From Cellulomonas composti (GTDB lineage: Bacteria > Actinomycetota > Actinomycetes > Actinomycetales > Cellulomonadaceae): a stretch of DNA of 64,000 nucleotides. Positions within the stretch are counted from its first letter, which is position 1, and each line of letters begins with the position of its first letter. The notes beneath the pieces are model-generated. The model worked only from the letters and a program-made list of their open reading frames with translations, had not been told where the DNA came from and ran no database searches. A program made the position numbers and the translations under genes. The DNA lies in NCBI RefSeq assembly GCF_007990245.1, contig NZ_BJWG01000005.1, positions 176,626 through 240,625 on the forward strand, given 5' to 3'. Below, piece after piece: positions 34,254-44,157 of this stretch.

Positions 34254-34915
34254 CCGAGCATCTCCTGTAGGGCGCGCAGGCCCGCCGCCCGTTCGCGAGG
34301 TTCATACGACTCTGCGAGGTCGACGGCGACCACTGCACTCGGCATCGTCGTGTACCCGCCGCGCAAGACGCTGGACTGCGTCGTGACTCGGATCGTCGCG
34401 TTGCCCCTGGCGTCGTCGACAAGCCTGAACTGGGAACGGATCGCTGTCCACGCCGCCGAAGCGCAGTAGCCCTCGACCTTCGACGTCTCGCCCACGAGGC
34501 CGAACTGTCCGGCGGCACTTGTTCCCGACAGAACGAGACCAGTCCTGAGCTCGTCGAGGAAGGACTCGCTCGCGCGGCACCGCCAGACCTCAGCCCTGCG
34601 ACGGCACGCATGCACAAGAGCCTCCGCGTCCATCGCCTTGAGGCGGCTCGACAGGCGCGTCCGCGTCCGAGCGTCGATCCGAGCGGCATCGAGCCCCGAG
34701 AGCATCCACAGGGCGCCCCAGGCGGACTCTGACGACCAAGGCCGTCCCTGTGACGGGCGCGATCGCGACAAGGCGTTGACGGCGAGCGCGTCGAGCACCC
34801 AGGCATCGCCGGCCGTCCGACGTGCGGGCAGCTCCCCGGAGCGGATCAGGCGCTGGACCTGCCGCTGCGACACGTGCAGCCGCTCGGCAGCGTCAGACGT
34901 CGTCATCTCGCTCAT
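34250..34915 (-). CDS. HTH (excisionase-type) antitoxin-like protein
   Basis: The 221-residue protein has an N-terminal excisionase/MerR-like HTH (MTTSDAAERLHVSQRQVQRL, SGELPARRTAGDAWVLD). Its C-terminal region of about 130 residues is unlike known enzymes. Position and overlap with the nucleotidyltransferase make it the likely antitoxin and self-regulator. AT-rich CTATTAAT sits just before the ATG, consistent with a leaderless start. Confidence 0.72.
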   Translation of the reverse strand: MSEMTTSDAAERLHVSQRQVQRLIRSGELPARRTAGDAWVLDALAVNALSRSRPSQGRPWSSESAWGALWMLSGLDAARIDARTRTRLSSRLKAMDAEALVHACRRRAEVWRCRASESFLDELRTGLVLSGTSAAGQFGLVGETSKVEGYCASAAWTAIRSQFRLVDDARGNATIRVTTQSSVLRGGYTTMPSAVVAVDLAESYEPRERAAGLRALQEMLG

Positions 34916-35063
34916 GCCATTAATAGTCGCCGATGCGACCCAATATCTCCAGTGCTCGCCGACCGTGCCCGGACAAGGCCGGAGACCTCGACAGTCGGCC
35001 GGCCCCGGACAGACGTGGGCGCGTCCATGGCGCGCCCACCGGCGTCTGAACGGGTCGAGTCGT

Positions 35064-37895
35064 CTACAGGCCGTGGCGCGTCCGGGCCTCCTGCTCCTGG
35101 GCCTTGAACAGCCCGAACCGCGGCAGGAACTTGTCCCAGTCGATGAGGTGCGAGTCGATCTCGGGCCCGTCGATGCACGCGTGCTTGCGGACGAGCTTGT
35201 CGTCGATCACCACGGGCACCATGCACGCCCCGCACATGCCCGTCGCGTCGACCATGATCGAGTTGAGCGACGCGACCGTGCGCACGCCGAACGGCTTGGT
35301 CAGGTCCGAGACGCCCCGCATCATCAGCGGCGGGCCGATGGTGACGACCTCGGCGATCTTCCGGCCGGCCTCGAGCATCTCCTGCAGGGGCTTCGTGACG
35401 AAGCCCTCGACGCCGTACGAACCGTCGTTCGTCGCGTAGACCACCTCGATGCGGTCACCGAACTCGGCCTGGAGGGCGGCCACCCGCTCGCCGTCGGCCG
35501 TCCAGAACATGAGGTCCTTGGTGCGGAACCCGGCGATGAGCGTGACGTGGTTCCCGAGCCGCAGGTGCTCGCGCATGATCGGGTACACCGGTGGCAGGCC
35601 CAGCCCGCCGGCGGTGAACACGACGGTCTCGTCGTCCGGGTAGCGGTGCAGCTCCGACGGCCGGCCGAGCGGGCCGGCGATGCCCGCGAGGACGTCGCCG
35701 GGCTCCATCGCGTTCATCTCGATCGAGCTGACGCCCATCGCCTGCACGACGAGGCAGACGGTGCCCGCCTCCGCGTCCCAGTCCGCCAGCGTGAGCGGGA
35801 TGAGCTCGCCGCCCAGCCGTGGGAACACCCGAACGAACTGACCCGCCTGCGCCGACCTCGCGACGACCGGTGCCCGCACGACGAGCTCCTCGATGCCCGG
35901 CGAGAGGTTCCGCTTGGCGAGGATCACCGCGTCCGACGCCGCCATGTCGGTATAGGCGTGGGCGGCCTTGACCATGCGCTTGACGTCGGCGAACGGCACG
36001 TCGACGTCGCCGATGATCTCGCGTGCCGCCGCCTGGCCGTCGCCGGCCGCGTTGATCGCGGTGGACCCGCCGCGCGTCGCGTCGCCGCCCGAGTAGACGC
36101 CCTCGAGCGTCGTCTCCTGCGTCCCGGACGCGGCGAGGTTGATCGTCCCCCACTTGGAGACGTCGATGCGCGGTTCGGAGTCCTTGATGATCGGGTTCGA
36201 CGAGTTGCCGAGCGCCATGATCACCAGGTCGGCCTCGACCTGCTCGGTCCTGCCGGTCGACAACGGACGACGACGGCCGGACGCGTCCGGCTCGCCGAGC
36301 TCCATGACGTCGAGCGTCGCCGCCTTCACGAACCCGGTGTTGCCGTCACCGAGGAACTCCGACGGCGACCGCAGCGGGAGCAGGCCGATGCCCTCCTCGA
36401 GCGCGTGCTCGAGCTCCTCGACGCGGGCCGGCATCTCGGCGCGGGTGCGCCGGTAGACGAGAGTCACGTGTCCGCCGAGGCGTCGCGACGTGCGCGCCGC
36501 GTCCATCGCGGTGTTGCCGCCGCCGATGACCAGCACGTTCTTGCCCTGCACGAACGGCAGCGGCGTCTCGGTGCTCTCCCAGTCGGCGTGCATGAGGTTG
36601 ACGCGCGTGAGGAACTCGTTCGCGGACATGACGTTGAGCAGGTGCTCGCCGGGCACGTTCATGAACATCGGCAGGCCCGCGCCGGTGCCGACGAAGATCT
36701 TCCAGAAGCCCGCGTCGCGCAGGTCCTGCAGCGAGGCCGTCTTGCCCACGACGAAGTTCGTGACGAAGCGGCCGCCGAGGAGACGGATCTTGCGCACGAC
36801 GTCGTCGATGAGCTGGTTCGGCAGGCGGAACTCGGGGATGCCGTAGCGCAGCACTCCGCCCAGCTCGTGGAACGCCTCGAACACGGTGACCGGGAAGCCC
36901 TCGGCCGCCAGGAGGTAGGCGTTGATGAGCCCGGACGGGCCGGACCCGACGATCGCCACCGGCGGCTTGGCCGCCATGGTCCACGGGTTCGGGAAGGAGG
37001 AGAACCGCGCCGCGTCGGCGCCCGGGTTGACGAGCTTGTCGCGCTCCGGCAGGAACCACTCGAGCTGGCCGATCTGCATCGACGTCTTGTGCAGGCAGGC
37101 CGCCTGGCACTGCAGCTCCTGCGGGCACACGCGGCCGGTGACGTTCGGGAGCGGGTTGCACGACTGCAGCAGCTCGAGCGCCTCCTGGAACCGACCGGTG
37201 CCGATGAGCTCCATCATCGTGGGGATGTGGATCTTGACCGGGCAGCCGTACTTCGGCGGCTTGTGCGCCTCGAGGAACACGCCGAGCTCGCAGGGCGCGT
37301 CGGAGCACTGCTTGTCGCGGATCGCCTCGAGCCAGACGAGCAGGTCGACCTCCCGCCGGGTGTAGCCGAGGTCCATGTAGCCGAGGAAGCCCTTGTTCAC
37401 CAGGCCGAAGTCCTCGGCGCGGTCGTCGGCCTCGCGGACGTACGGCTGGATGGTGCTCTCGGCGGGCCAGCCGGTCGACAGGCCCTTGAGCATCGGGTAG
37501 CGCTCGGACAGGTGCGCGTCGACCGCCTTGATGAACAGGCGCTTCTTGCCGAGCGGCAGGTCCCAGACGAACCGCATGAGCAGCGTCGAGACGTCGTCGT
37601 CCCGCAGGAGCATGTCCCACAGGCGCACGACGAAGTCGCGGCCGAGCTCGGGCTGCCGGAACTCCCAGGCGACGGCCGCCATGCCGTCCGCGATGAACAG
37701 GTCGCGGAAGGCGCGCGGGTCGGCGACGAGCCGGCGCTGGAGCAGGTCGAGCTCGTTCCGGAAGGTGGCGACCCCGGGGGTCGCGTCGAGAGCCTCGACC
37801 TCGTCGCGCGTCGCGTCGAGCGCGGTGCGCGCCCCGACCCAGCGCAGGACGTCGTCCTGGCCGGCCGGCCGCGGCGGGGTGTCGGTGGCGCTCAT
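35064..37895 (-). CDS. Fused NfnAB-like ferredoxin:NAD(P)H oxidoreductase
   Basis: The 943-residue flavoprotein joins two parts. Residues 1-200 are an extra helical domain. Next comes a GltD/NfnL-like module with cysteine-rich N-terminal motifs (GCPVKIHIP, CNPLPNVTGRVCPQELQCQAACL), an FAD loop AIVGSGPSGL (near 312) and an NADPH loop VLVIGGGNTAMDAARTS (near 457). From about 665 it is NfnS/PyrK-like, with a C-terminal [2Fe-2S] motif MCGACMVPV and HACIDGPEID (near 885). NfnAB enzymes exchange electrons between NADH, NADPH and ferredoxin. The ATG overlaps the oxidoreductase stop upstream (ATGA), so ferredoxin reduced there can feed this enzyme. In NfnAB the two parts are separate subunits. Confidence 0.85.
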   Translation of the reverse strand: MSATDTPPRPAGQDDVLRWVGARTALDATRDEVEALDATPGVATFRNELDLLQRRLVADPRAFRDLFIADGMAAVAWEFRQPELGRDFVVRLWDMLLRDDDVSTLLMRFVWDLPLGKKRLFIKAVDAHLSERYPMLKGLSTGWPAESTIQPYVREADDRAEDFGLVNKGFLGYMDLGYTRREVDLLVWLEAIRDKQCSDAPCELGVFLEAHKPPKYGCPVKIHIPTMMELIGTGRFQEALELLQSCNPLPNVTGRVCPQELQCQAACLHKTSMQIGQLEWFLPERDKLVNPGADAARFSSFPNPWTMAAKPPVAIVGSGPSGLINAYLLAAEGFPVTVFEAFHELGGVLRYGIPEFRLPNQLIDDVVRKIRLLGGRFVTNFVVGKTASLQDLRDAGFWKIFVGTGAGLPMFMNVPGEHLLNVMSANEFLTRVNLMHADWESTETPLPFVQGKNVLVIGGGNTAMDAARTSRRLGGHVTLVYRRTRAEMPARVEELEHALEEGIGLLPLRSPSEFLGDGNTGFVKAATLDVMELGEPDASGRRRPLSTGRTEQVEADLVIMALGNSSNPIIKDSEPRIDVSKWGTINLAASGTQETTLEGVYSGGDATRGGSTAINAAGDGQAAAREIIGDVDVPFADVKRMVKAAHAYTDMAASDAVILAKRNLSPGIEELVVRAPVVARSAQAGQFVRVFPRLGGELIPLTLADWDAEAGTVCLVVQAMGVSSIEMNAMEPGDVLAGIAGPLGRPSELHRYPDDETVVFTAGGLGLPPVYPIMREHLRLGNHVTLIAGFRTKDLMFWTADGERVAALQAEFGDRIEVVYATNDGSYGVEGFVTKPLQEMLEAGRKIAEVVTIGPPLMMRGVSDLTKPFGVRTVASLNSIMVDATGMCGACMVPVVIDDKLVRKHACIDGPEIDSHLIDWDKFLPRFGLFKAQEQEARTRHGL

Positions 37896-40800
37896 CAGTG
37901 GATGATCTCCGCGTCGCAGGTGGCCTTCACTCGGGCGATCCGCTTGGCCAGCTCTGGGGTGACCTCGAGGCCGTCGAGCGCACTCACCTTCAGTCGTCCG
38001 ACGACGCGCGCTTCTCCGTCGATGACGACCGTGGCCTTCTCGAACAGCGCCGGGAGCTCCTGGTAGCAGGTGCCGCAGTCGTTGCACAGGTGCTCGTCTG
38101 CCGGGTCCAGCCAGACCGGCCGGTCCGCCAACGCCGTCGCCGCGCCCGCAGCGGGCGCCGCGGCCGGAGCAGCGGCAGCGCCGCCGCCGAACGAGAACGC
38201 CGGCAGGCTCGCCGGGGCCGCCGAGGACGAGGCGAGCTCGGCCATCGCCGCGGCGATCTCGTCGAGCGAGGCCTCCCGGGCCGTGGACGCCGTCTGGTAC
38301 TTGGCCGTGAGGTCGGCGAGCTCGGCCCTGTGCTCCGCGGACAGCCGCGCCTCGCCGAACCCGGCGAGGTACTGCAGCGTCTGCCAGTGGTGCTTGCGGT
38401 CCTCGACGAGCGCCACGATGCCCGATGCGCAGGCGACCTTGATCAGGTGCTTGTCCGCGTCCGTCGCGTGGACGAACGGCACCTTGCCGGCCCGCTCGTC
38501 GGCCGGCAGCTCGACGAACTCGGCGATCGGGACCAGGTGGGCGTCGTCGGCGTCCGTGAGCCTCGTGAACTGCTTGGCGAAGCGCACCTCGCCGAGCGCG
38601 AACTCGGCCGGCGTCAGCGGCCCCTGCAGGAGCTGCAGGTTCCCGCTCTCGTCGACGTACTCGAGGGTCGAGGTGCTCCACAGCGCGTCCACGTCCGGGT
38701 TGCCGTCGAGGTTGAACCGCTCGGGCAGCGTGCCGCCCTTGCGCGGGTCGTGCACGAACAGCGGGCTGACCCGGCTCTCGACAGCGAGCCGCGAGCGGCG
38801 GTTCGACAGGTCCTCGGCGATCCCGTTCTCCGTGCCGCACGGGGCGTAGATCTCCATGATCGCCGCACCCTCGTCGAACTCGAGCATGTTCATCGCCGCG
38901 GCGAGGAAGTGCCCGTGCAGCGCCGTGGCGGTGGTGGCGACGAAGACGTTCGGGTGGAACGCCGCGATGACACCGATCTCCTTGCGCACCTCGCGCTTGC
39001 CCGCGTGGGCCTTGCCGTAGCGGGCGAGGTCGGCGTCCTGGCCGGTGAGCGAGGCCGTCGAGGCCTGGCCGCCGGTGTTGGAGTAGCCGCCGGTGTCCAG
39101 CACGAGCGCCTTGATCGGCGTGCCGCTGGTCAGCACGCGCGACATGGCGCCGAAGCCGATGTCGTAGGACGCGCCGTCGCCACCGATCGTCAGGACGTTC
39201 GGCAGGAGCGTGCGCTCCTGCGTCGTGAGCTCGTGCCACGTCAGCGTCGCGCCGGCCTTGCCGTGCACCGCCGGGTCGTAGGCGTCGGCCAGCTCGAGCG
39301 CCGCGTCGCGCAGCGCCCGGACCTCCGGGACGAGCTGCGAGGCGAGGCCCTCGTAGATGCCGACGGCCAGCGGCTGCGCGTCCTGGAACAGGCTGTTGAC
39401 CCACGGGTCGAGGTACGGCTGGAACGGCATCGTCGAGGCGTAGACCGACGAGCAGCCGGTCGAGTTCGCGATCACCGTCGGCGCCGGCCCGCTGCCGGTG
39501 GGGCCGCCCTCGTACAGGTACAGCGCCTTGTCGAGCGCGCCGACGAGCGAGCCGAGGTGGTCGCGGCGGTCGGCGTCCTCAACCGTGGCGAGCTTGGCGG
39601 TGAGCTGCTCGATCGTGTCCTCGAGCTCCGCGACGTGCGCCCGCTTGCGCTCCTCGCCGAGGGCCCTGGACAGCGCGGTCATCAGGCGGATCGCGGTGAC
39701 CTCGCCGCAGCCGCGGCAGCCGCCGTGGCCGCCGACCATCGCGTAGTAGTTCGCGTGGTCGAGCACCATCCGCTTGATGTCGCCGTCCGGCGTCGCGGCG
39801 TCCGCGACGAACCGCTTCGGCGTGTTGGGCAGCGCGGCCATGGTCTCGAACCGCTGCTCGAGCAGGTCGACCAGACTGGCGTCCTGCTCCGCGGCGACCA
39901 GCGCGTGCGGGCCGCAGACGTCCACGCACTGCAGGCAGCCCGTGCACTTCCACGGGTCGACGACGGCCGAGAACAGCGCACCCGTGCCCGGCGTCTCCTT
40001 CTCCATCGAGTCGAAGAACGGACGCGTCCGGGCGACCGGGAAGGCCGCGAGCGCCGCGACGACCGCGTCGGCGTGCCGGGCGAGCGCCCGCTGACCGGTG
40101 TCCGGGACGGTCTTGGCGGCGACCGCCGCGAGCGACGTCGCGCCGCCGTCCGCCCGGAACCCCGCGCGGATCTGCTCCGCCCAGACGTAGGCCACCGCGC
40201 GCAGCGCCTCGCGCTGCGGCTCGGGCGCGTCCACCTGGTCGATGGCCGACAGCACGAGGTCGTGGATCTCGTGCAGCGTGTTCGGGATCGCCGCGTCGGG
40301 GCAGGCGATGCCGCACTCGAGGCAGCCGGTGCAGGCGGTCGGGTCGAACACCGGCACCGTGCGCCGGAAGATGCCCTTGTCCTTGTTGAGGCCCGTGCCG
40401 ACCGGCATGAACAGGCCGGCGCCCGGCAGGACCGGAGACTCGCCCACGGTGCCCTCGCGGAACGGGCGGGCGGCGAGGTCCTCGTAGTACGCCGGGTCGA
40501 AGAGCGCGGTGGCGCGCGGCTCCGCCGCGACGGGGCACATCGACGCCGACAGGGCCACGGACCGGGTCCGCACGGCGGCCGGCTCGGCGTCGACCGCGAC
40601 GAGCTCGTCGGTCTCGTAGTCGATCGGGCTGATCGCCGCGATCGCGTCGGTGATCACCGCCATGTTGGAGCTGACGATCCGGTCGCCCTTGCGGCCGAAC
40701 TTCTTGGTCAGCTCGTGGCGCACCTTCTCGAGGATCTCGTCGCGCGTGGCGCCCTGGGAGATCCGGTCGACCCAGCCGACGACGGCGCCGATGAATGCGA

Positions 40801-42880
40801 TGCCCATCATGCGGGTCTCGAGCTCCGGCGTCGGGGCGTGCTTCTTGGCGACGCTGAAGGCGTCCATCACGAGGAGCGTGATCTTCTTCTCGCGGATCGT
40901 CCGCCGCGCGTGCGCCGGCAGGCTGCGCCACACGTCGACCGGTGCCAGGTCGGACTGCATGATGAACGTCCCGCCGACCACCAGGCCCTTCAGCGGGTTG
41001 GTGTGGATGAACGCCTTGTGGTCCGGGGAGACGACGACCTCGACGTCCTCGAGCTCGGCGTTCGTGAGCAGCACCGGCTCCGGCGACAGGGTGATGTAGA
41101 AGTTCGTCGCCGCGCCGCTCTTCTCCGAGCCGTACTTGGGCGCCGACTTGGAGTACATGCCGAGCACGCCGGCGAGGATGTCGGTCAGGAGCTTGCCGGT
41201 GGCGATGGTCCCGTAGCCGCCGACCGAGTGGAACCGGATGCGCAGCGCCTCGTCGGGCAGCACCTGCGGGTTCGGCTCCGTGACCAGCGCCATCAGCTCG
41301 GTCTCCGGGTACGCGGCGCGCAGCCGGTCCTGGATCCCGGCGAGCTCGCCGGACGGGGCGTCGCTGAAGAACTGCGAGCCGATGTAGACCAGCGGCGAGC
41401 CGGTCGGTGACACCATGTTCCGGAACGCGGCGACCATGTGCCGCGGCTGCACGTCGTGCCCGCCGAGGCCGAAGATCGCCGTCGTCAGGCGCGGGCTCGC
41501 GGTCAGCGCCGGGACGCCGGGGAACTCGTCGGGGTGGGACGCGTTCGACCGCGCGTGGAACAGCGCCTGCGTCACCAGGCGGGTCAGCGCGTTGTCGTCG
41601 GACCGTTCGAGGACCGTGACGGCCTTGGCGCTCGCCAGCGCCGCGACCAGCTCGGCCTCGGGGAACGGCTGCAGCATCTTGACCGAGACGACGCCGACCT
41701 TGAGCCCCTGCGACCGCAGGTAGGGCAGCACGGCGCGGACGTCGTCGGTGATCGAGCCGAGGCCGACCATGACGTAGTCGGCGTCCTCGCAGTCGTACGC
41801 CATGACCGGGGAGTACTCGCGGCCGGTCAGCTCGGCGTACTCGGCCATCGCCTGGCGGGCCAGCGACGGCACCGCGGAGACGAAGTGCGTGCGGTGGTCC
41901 ACCGCGCCGGCCTGGAAGTCGGGCTGGTTCTGCACCGGACCAGTGAGGCCCGGGTTGTGCGGGTCGACGAGCGCCGGCACCAGCTGCCGCGTGCCCTTGG
42001 ACCACGCGTTCACCCACGCGCGACGCCACTGCGCCTGCAGGTCGTCGGGCACCCAGACCGCCGTCTCGCCGACGAGGTCGCCGGCGTCGTCGGCCTCGAT
42101 CTTGTCCGCGATCACCGCGAGGTGGGCGCGCAGCGCCGCCAGGTCGTCGGGCGCGAAGTCCACCGCGTGCCGATCGAGGTACTGGCCCAGCTGGAAGACG
42201 CGTCCCTTGGCGCCGAACAGGATCTCCTGCGCCACGGTCGGCGAGGGGATCCGCCCGGCCGGGTCGCCCAGGTACTCCCCGAGGAGCTCCGGCTCCGGCA
42301 GCAGCACCTCGCTCATGACGTGGCTCGTCGCGAAGCCGTCGAACGTGTTCGCGACGGGGATCAGCGACAGCGACGACGTCCGGTACGCGATCGCCGCCAG
42401 GTCGGCGGCCTCCTGCGGGTTGGACCCGAACAGGATGGTGTAACCCGCCGGGAGCAGCGCGTAGATGTCGTCGTGCCCGGCCATCACGTTGAGCGAGTGC
42501 TTGCTCACCACGCGGGCGGCGACCTGCAGCACGAAGCCGCCGATCTTCTTGCCCACGGTGACGTAGTGCGACTCGAGCGCGTACAGGATCCCCTGGCTCG
42601 ACGAGGCGTTGGAGATGAAGTTCGCGCCGGTGAGCGCCGCACCCAGCGCGCCGCTCTGCGCCGAGTGCTCACCCTCGGCCTCGACGAAGAACGGGTGCTT
42701 GCCCCAGACGTTGAGCTGGCCCTCGGCCCGGGCCGCCTCGAACGTCTCGGAGATCTCGGTCGAGGGGGTGATCGGGTAGCCGATGACACCGCCGCACACG
42801 TGCTTCATCACGTGGGCCACGGCACCGTTCCCGTTGATGACGTCCGGAAGGCCCGGGTACTTCGGCTGATCAGCAGTCAC
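37895..42880 (-). CDS. nifJ: Pyruvate:ferredoxin (flavodoxin) oxidoreductase, extended form
   Basis: All domains are present: the pyrimidine domain (GYPITPSTEISE), the CoA/transketolase region, the gamma domain (FHSVGGYGTIATGK), two [4Fe-4S] motifs (CTGCLECGIACP near 845; CTGCLQCVDVCGP near 978) and the TPP domain (GGCRGCGEVTAIRL near 1053; IGGDGASYDIGFGA near 1232; DTGGYSNTGGQ). The enzyme oxidises pyruvate to acetyl-CoA and CO2, reducing ferredoxin. At 1661 residues it is about 450 longer than typical homodimeric enzymes, owing to long inserts and a C-terminal ferredoxin-like domain (CNDCGTC near 1597 and a final Cys). The GTG start follows CTGGA; the upstream region has a DosR-like box. 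Confidence 0.92.
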   Translation of the reverse strand: MTADQPKYPGLPDVINGNGAVAHVMKHVCGGVIGYPITPSTEISETFEAARAEGQLNVWGKHPFFVEAEGEHSAQSGALGAALTGANFISNASSSQGILYALESHYVTVGKKIGGFVLQVAARVVSKHSLNVMAGHDDIYALLPAGYTILFGSNPQEAADLAAIAYRTSSLSLIPVANTFDGFATSHVMSEVLLPEPELLGEYLGDPAGRIPSPTVAQEILFGAKGRVFQLGQYLDRHAVDFAPDDLAALRAHLAVIADKIEADDAGDLVGETAVWVPDDLQAQWRRAWVNAWSKGTRQLVPALVDPHNPGLTGPVQNQPDFQAGAVDHRTHFVSAVPSLARQAMAEYAELTGREYSPVMAYDCEDADYVMVGLGSITDDVRAVLPYLRSQGLKVGVVSVKMLQPFPEAELVAALASAKAVTVLERSDDNALTRLVTQALFHARSNASHPDEFPGVPALTASPRLTTAIFGLGGHDVQPRHMVAAFRNMVSPTGSPLVYIGSQFFSDAPSGELAGIQDRLRAAYPETELMALVTEPNPQVLPDEALRIRFHSVGGYGTIATGKLLTDILAGVLGMYSKSAPKYGSEKSGAATNFYITLSPEPVLLTNAELEDVEVVVSPDHKAFIHTNPLKGLVVGGTFIMQSDLAPVDVWRSLPAHARRTIREKKITLLVMDAFSVAKKHAPTPELETRMMGIAFIGAVVGWVDRISQGATRDEILEKVRHELTKKFGRKGDRIVSSNMAVITDAIAAISPIDYETDELVAVDAEPAAVRTRSVALSASMCPVAAEPRATALFDPAYYEDLAARPFREGTVGESPVLPGAGLFMPVGTGLNKDKGIFRRTVPVFDPTACTGCLECGIACPDAAIPNTLHEIHDLVLSAIDQVDAPEPQREALRAVAYVWAEQIRAGFRADGGATSLAAVAAKTVPDTGQRALARHADAVVAALAAFPVARTRPFFDSMEKETPGTGALFSAVVDPWKCTGCLQCVDVCGPHALVAAEQDASLVDLLEQRFETMAALPNTPKRFVADAATPDGDIKRMVLDHANYYAMVGGHGGCRGCGEVTAIRLMTALSRALGEERKRAHVAELEDTIEQLTAKLATVEDADRRDHLGSLVGALDKALYLYEGGPTGSGPAPTVIANSTGCSSVYASTMPFQPYLDPWVNSLFQDAQPLAVGIYEGLASQLVPEVRALRDAALELADAYDPAVHGKAGATLTWHELTTQERTLLPNVLTIGGDGASYDIGFGAMSRVLTSGTPIKALVLDTGGYSNTGGQASTASLTGQDADLARYGKAHAGKREVRKEIGVIAAFHPNVFVATTATALHGHFLAAAMNMLEFDEGAAIMEIYAPCGTENGIAEDLSNRRSRLAVESRVSPLFVHDPRKGGTLPERFNLDGNPDVDALWSTSTLEYVDESGNLQLLQGPLTPAEFALGEVRFAKQFTRLTDADDAHLVPIAEFVELPADERAGKVPFVHATDADKHLIKVACASGIVALVEDRKHHWQTLQYLAGFGEARLSAEHRAELADLTAKYQTASTAREASLDEIAAAMAELASSSAAPASLPAFSFGGGAAAAPAAAPAAGAATALADRPVWLDPADEHLCNDCGTCYQELPALFEKATVVIDGEARVVGRLKVSALDGLEVTPELAKRIARVKATCDAEIIH

Positions 42881-43054
42881 TGTGCGCGTCCAGAGGGCGA
42901 GTCGTGGACTGGACCGTGCGGACGGCTCCGGGACGGCCACGACTTGCGGCTCCGACGACGTCGTCGCAGGTCGGACGGCTGGCGAGGGGCTTCGTTGCAT
43001 TCCTCACAGGCCCAATAGGGTCACTCGCAGAGTAAGTTCGCCCAAGGGCCAGAT

Positions 43055-43074
43055 GAGGGGACTGAAGTCCCTCC
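43055..43074 (-). promoter_or_regulatory. DosR/DevR-like palindrome upstream of the pyruvate oxidoreductase operon
   Basis: The core GGGACT-GA-AGTCCC (43058-43071) matches the GGGACT-N2-AGTCCC centre of the mycobacterial hypoxia regulator DosR site. It is about 180 bp before the GTG. A candidate -10 (CCTATT, 43019-43014 on the minus strand) would put the box near -57, a usual activator position. The outer flanks do not match the full 20-bp consensus. Confidence 0.6.
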
Positions 43075-43121
43075 GAGCCCGCCGCGGCCCCCGCCGGCCG
43101 CTCAGACCATGCCGCGGGACG

Positions 43122-43685
43122 TCACCGCGACGTCCGCGAGTGCGCCTCGAAGATCGCCGCCACCGCGTCCGCGGCCACCGTGTCCTCGTGGTAGGTGGTG
43201 CACCGCTTCTCGGGCCAGGCCACGTTCCCGGGTCCGTACACGACCGGGTTCGTGAGGGTGTACTCCAGGCAGTCCAGCACCGCGGTCACGAGAACCGGAT
43301 CCAGACAGCACCCCGGTCCCTCGACGAGCCCGACGACCGTGCGCGCGAAGTGCTCCCGGTCGAACGACGAGCCCCACTCGTCGCGAGTCCAGAAGGACCG
43401 GTCCAGCTCGTCGCACACGTTGGCGAGCACCACGTCGAACGGCGTGCCGAACCGGCACAGCGCCGCCGCCCGCCGGGCAGCGGCCGCCTCGAGGCGGATC
43501 TGCCAGCGCAGGCACTGCTCCTCCGCCGGGCTGAGCGCTGCGGGGAGGTGGGTGTGTGGCGGGCCGGCGTCTGGCGTCGGCCGACAACGCTCCGGCCCTG
43601 CCCCGTCCATGCTGTCGACCTCCACGCCGTCGCCGGCCGAGATACTGACGCGCACACCGTCATTGGTACGTCCGAGCGTAGCCAC
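43122..43685 (-). CDS. Hypothetical protein
   Basis: I do not recognise this 187-residue protein. The last 130 residues look like a folded helical domain (EEQCLRWQIRLEAAAARRA, FDVVLANVCDELDRSFWTR, HFARTVVGLVEGPG) and may be conserved. The first 55 residues are variable. The start is uncertain: a GTG at 43685 or a later one. It follows the DosR-like box on the same strand side but faces away from no clear partner. Confidence 0.55.
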   Translation of the reverse strand: MATLGRTNDGVRVSISAGDGVEVDSMDGAGPERCRPTPDAGPPHTHLPAALSPAEEQCLRWQIRLEAAAARRAAALCRFGTPFDVVLANVCDELDRSFWTRDEWGSSFDREHFARTVVGLVEGPGCCLDPVLVTAVLDCLEYTLTNPVVYGPGNVAWPEKRCTTYHEDTVAADAVAAIFEAHSRTSR

Positions 43686-43802
43686 TGGTTCGACCGCGTG
43701 GTGTCGATTCAGGGCGCGAACTCATGCAGAGCGGACACGCCGCCGCGCTCGGGCTCGAGCCGGCTGGCGCGCCTCGGACGGTCGCGCCAGCATCACCAAG
43801 GT

Positions 43803-44012
43803 CTACGCACGCGGTGGCATTGCGCGCGGCCTCAGTCGCGGTCGGGCGCCGCGACGAGCTCGCTCGCAGACGAGGTCACACCCGACCACCGGCCCATCAG
43901 GCTCCGTCCAACTCTCGGCGTCCTGGCGCGAGGCGAACCGGCGACCGTGAGCCAGCAGGACGCGGAGGTTGATCTGCTCGCGCAGGTCCACACACGCGAC
44001 CGTCTCGGGCAT
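43803..44012 (-). CDS. Small protein, copy 1 of a dispersed family
   Basis: The 69-residue protein begins MPETVACVDLREQINLRVLLAHG and RRFASRQDAESW. It shares this framework with the small gene at 51118-51291 and with a decayed copy near 47868-48005. The ribosome site (GGGGAGGCTGCC-ATG) and a conserved leader of about 45 bp with a GTCATCCC motif (44024-44075) are shared with the 51-kb copy. The C-terminal 25 residues are basic and different. Function unknown. Confidence 0.6.
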   Translation of the reverse strand: MPETVACVDLREQINLRVLLAHGRRFASRQDAESWTEPDGPVVGCDLVCERARRGARPRLRPRAMPPRA

Positions 44013-44157
44013 GGCAGCCTCCCCGGATCACGAACGCCAGCAACGCTCGTTGGGATGACAAAGGCCGCGGCACTGGGTTCGCGGGTGGTGGAATCGGCGC
44101 GTGCGCGCCACCTGGGATGCAACGCTCGATCGGTGTCGCGCAGAACCGTGAACCCGG

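Noticed and set aside
37898..41410. 1170-codon frame opposite the pyruvate oxidoreductase
   Set aside because: Antisense to a protein with every expected motif; its composition is that of a shadow frame.
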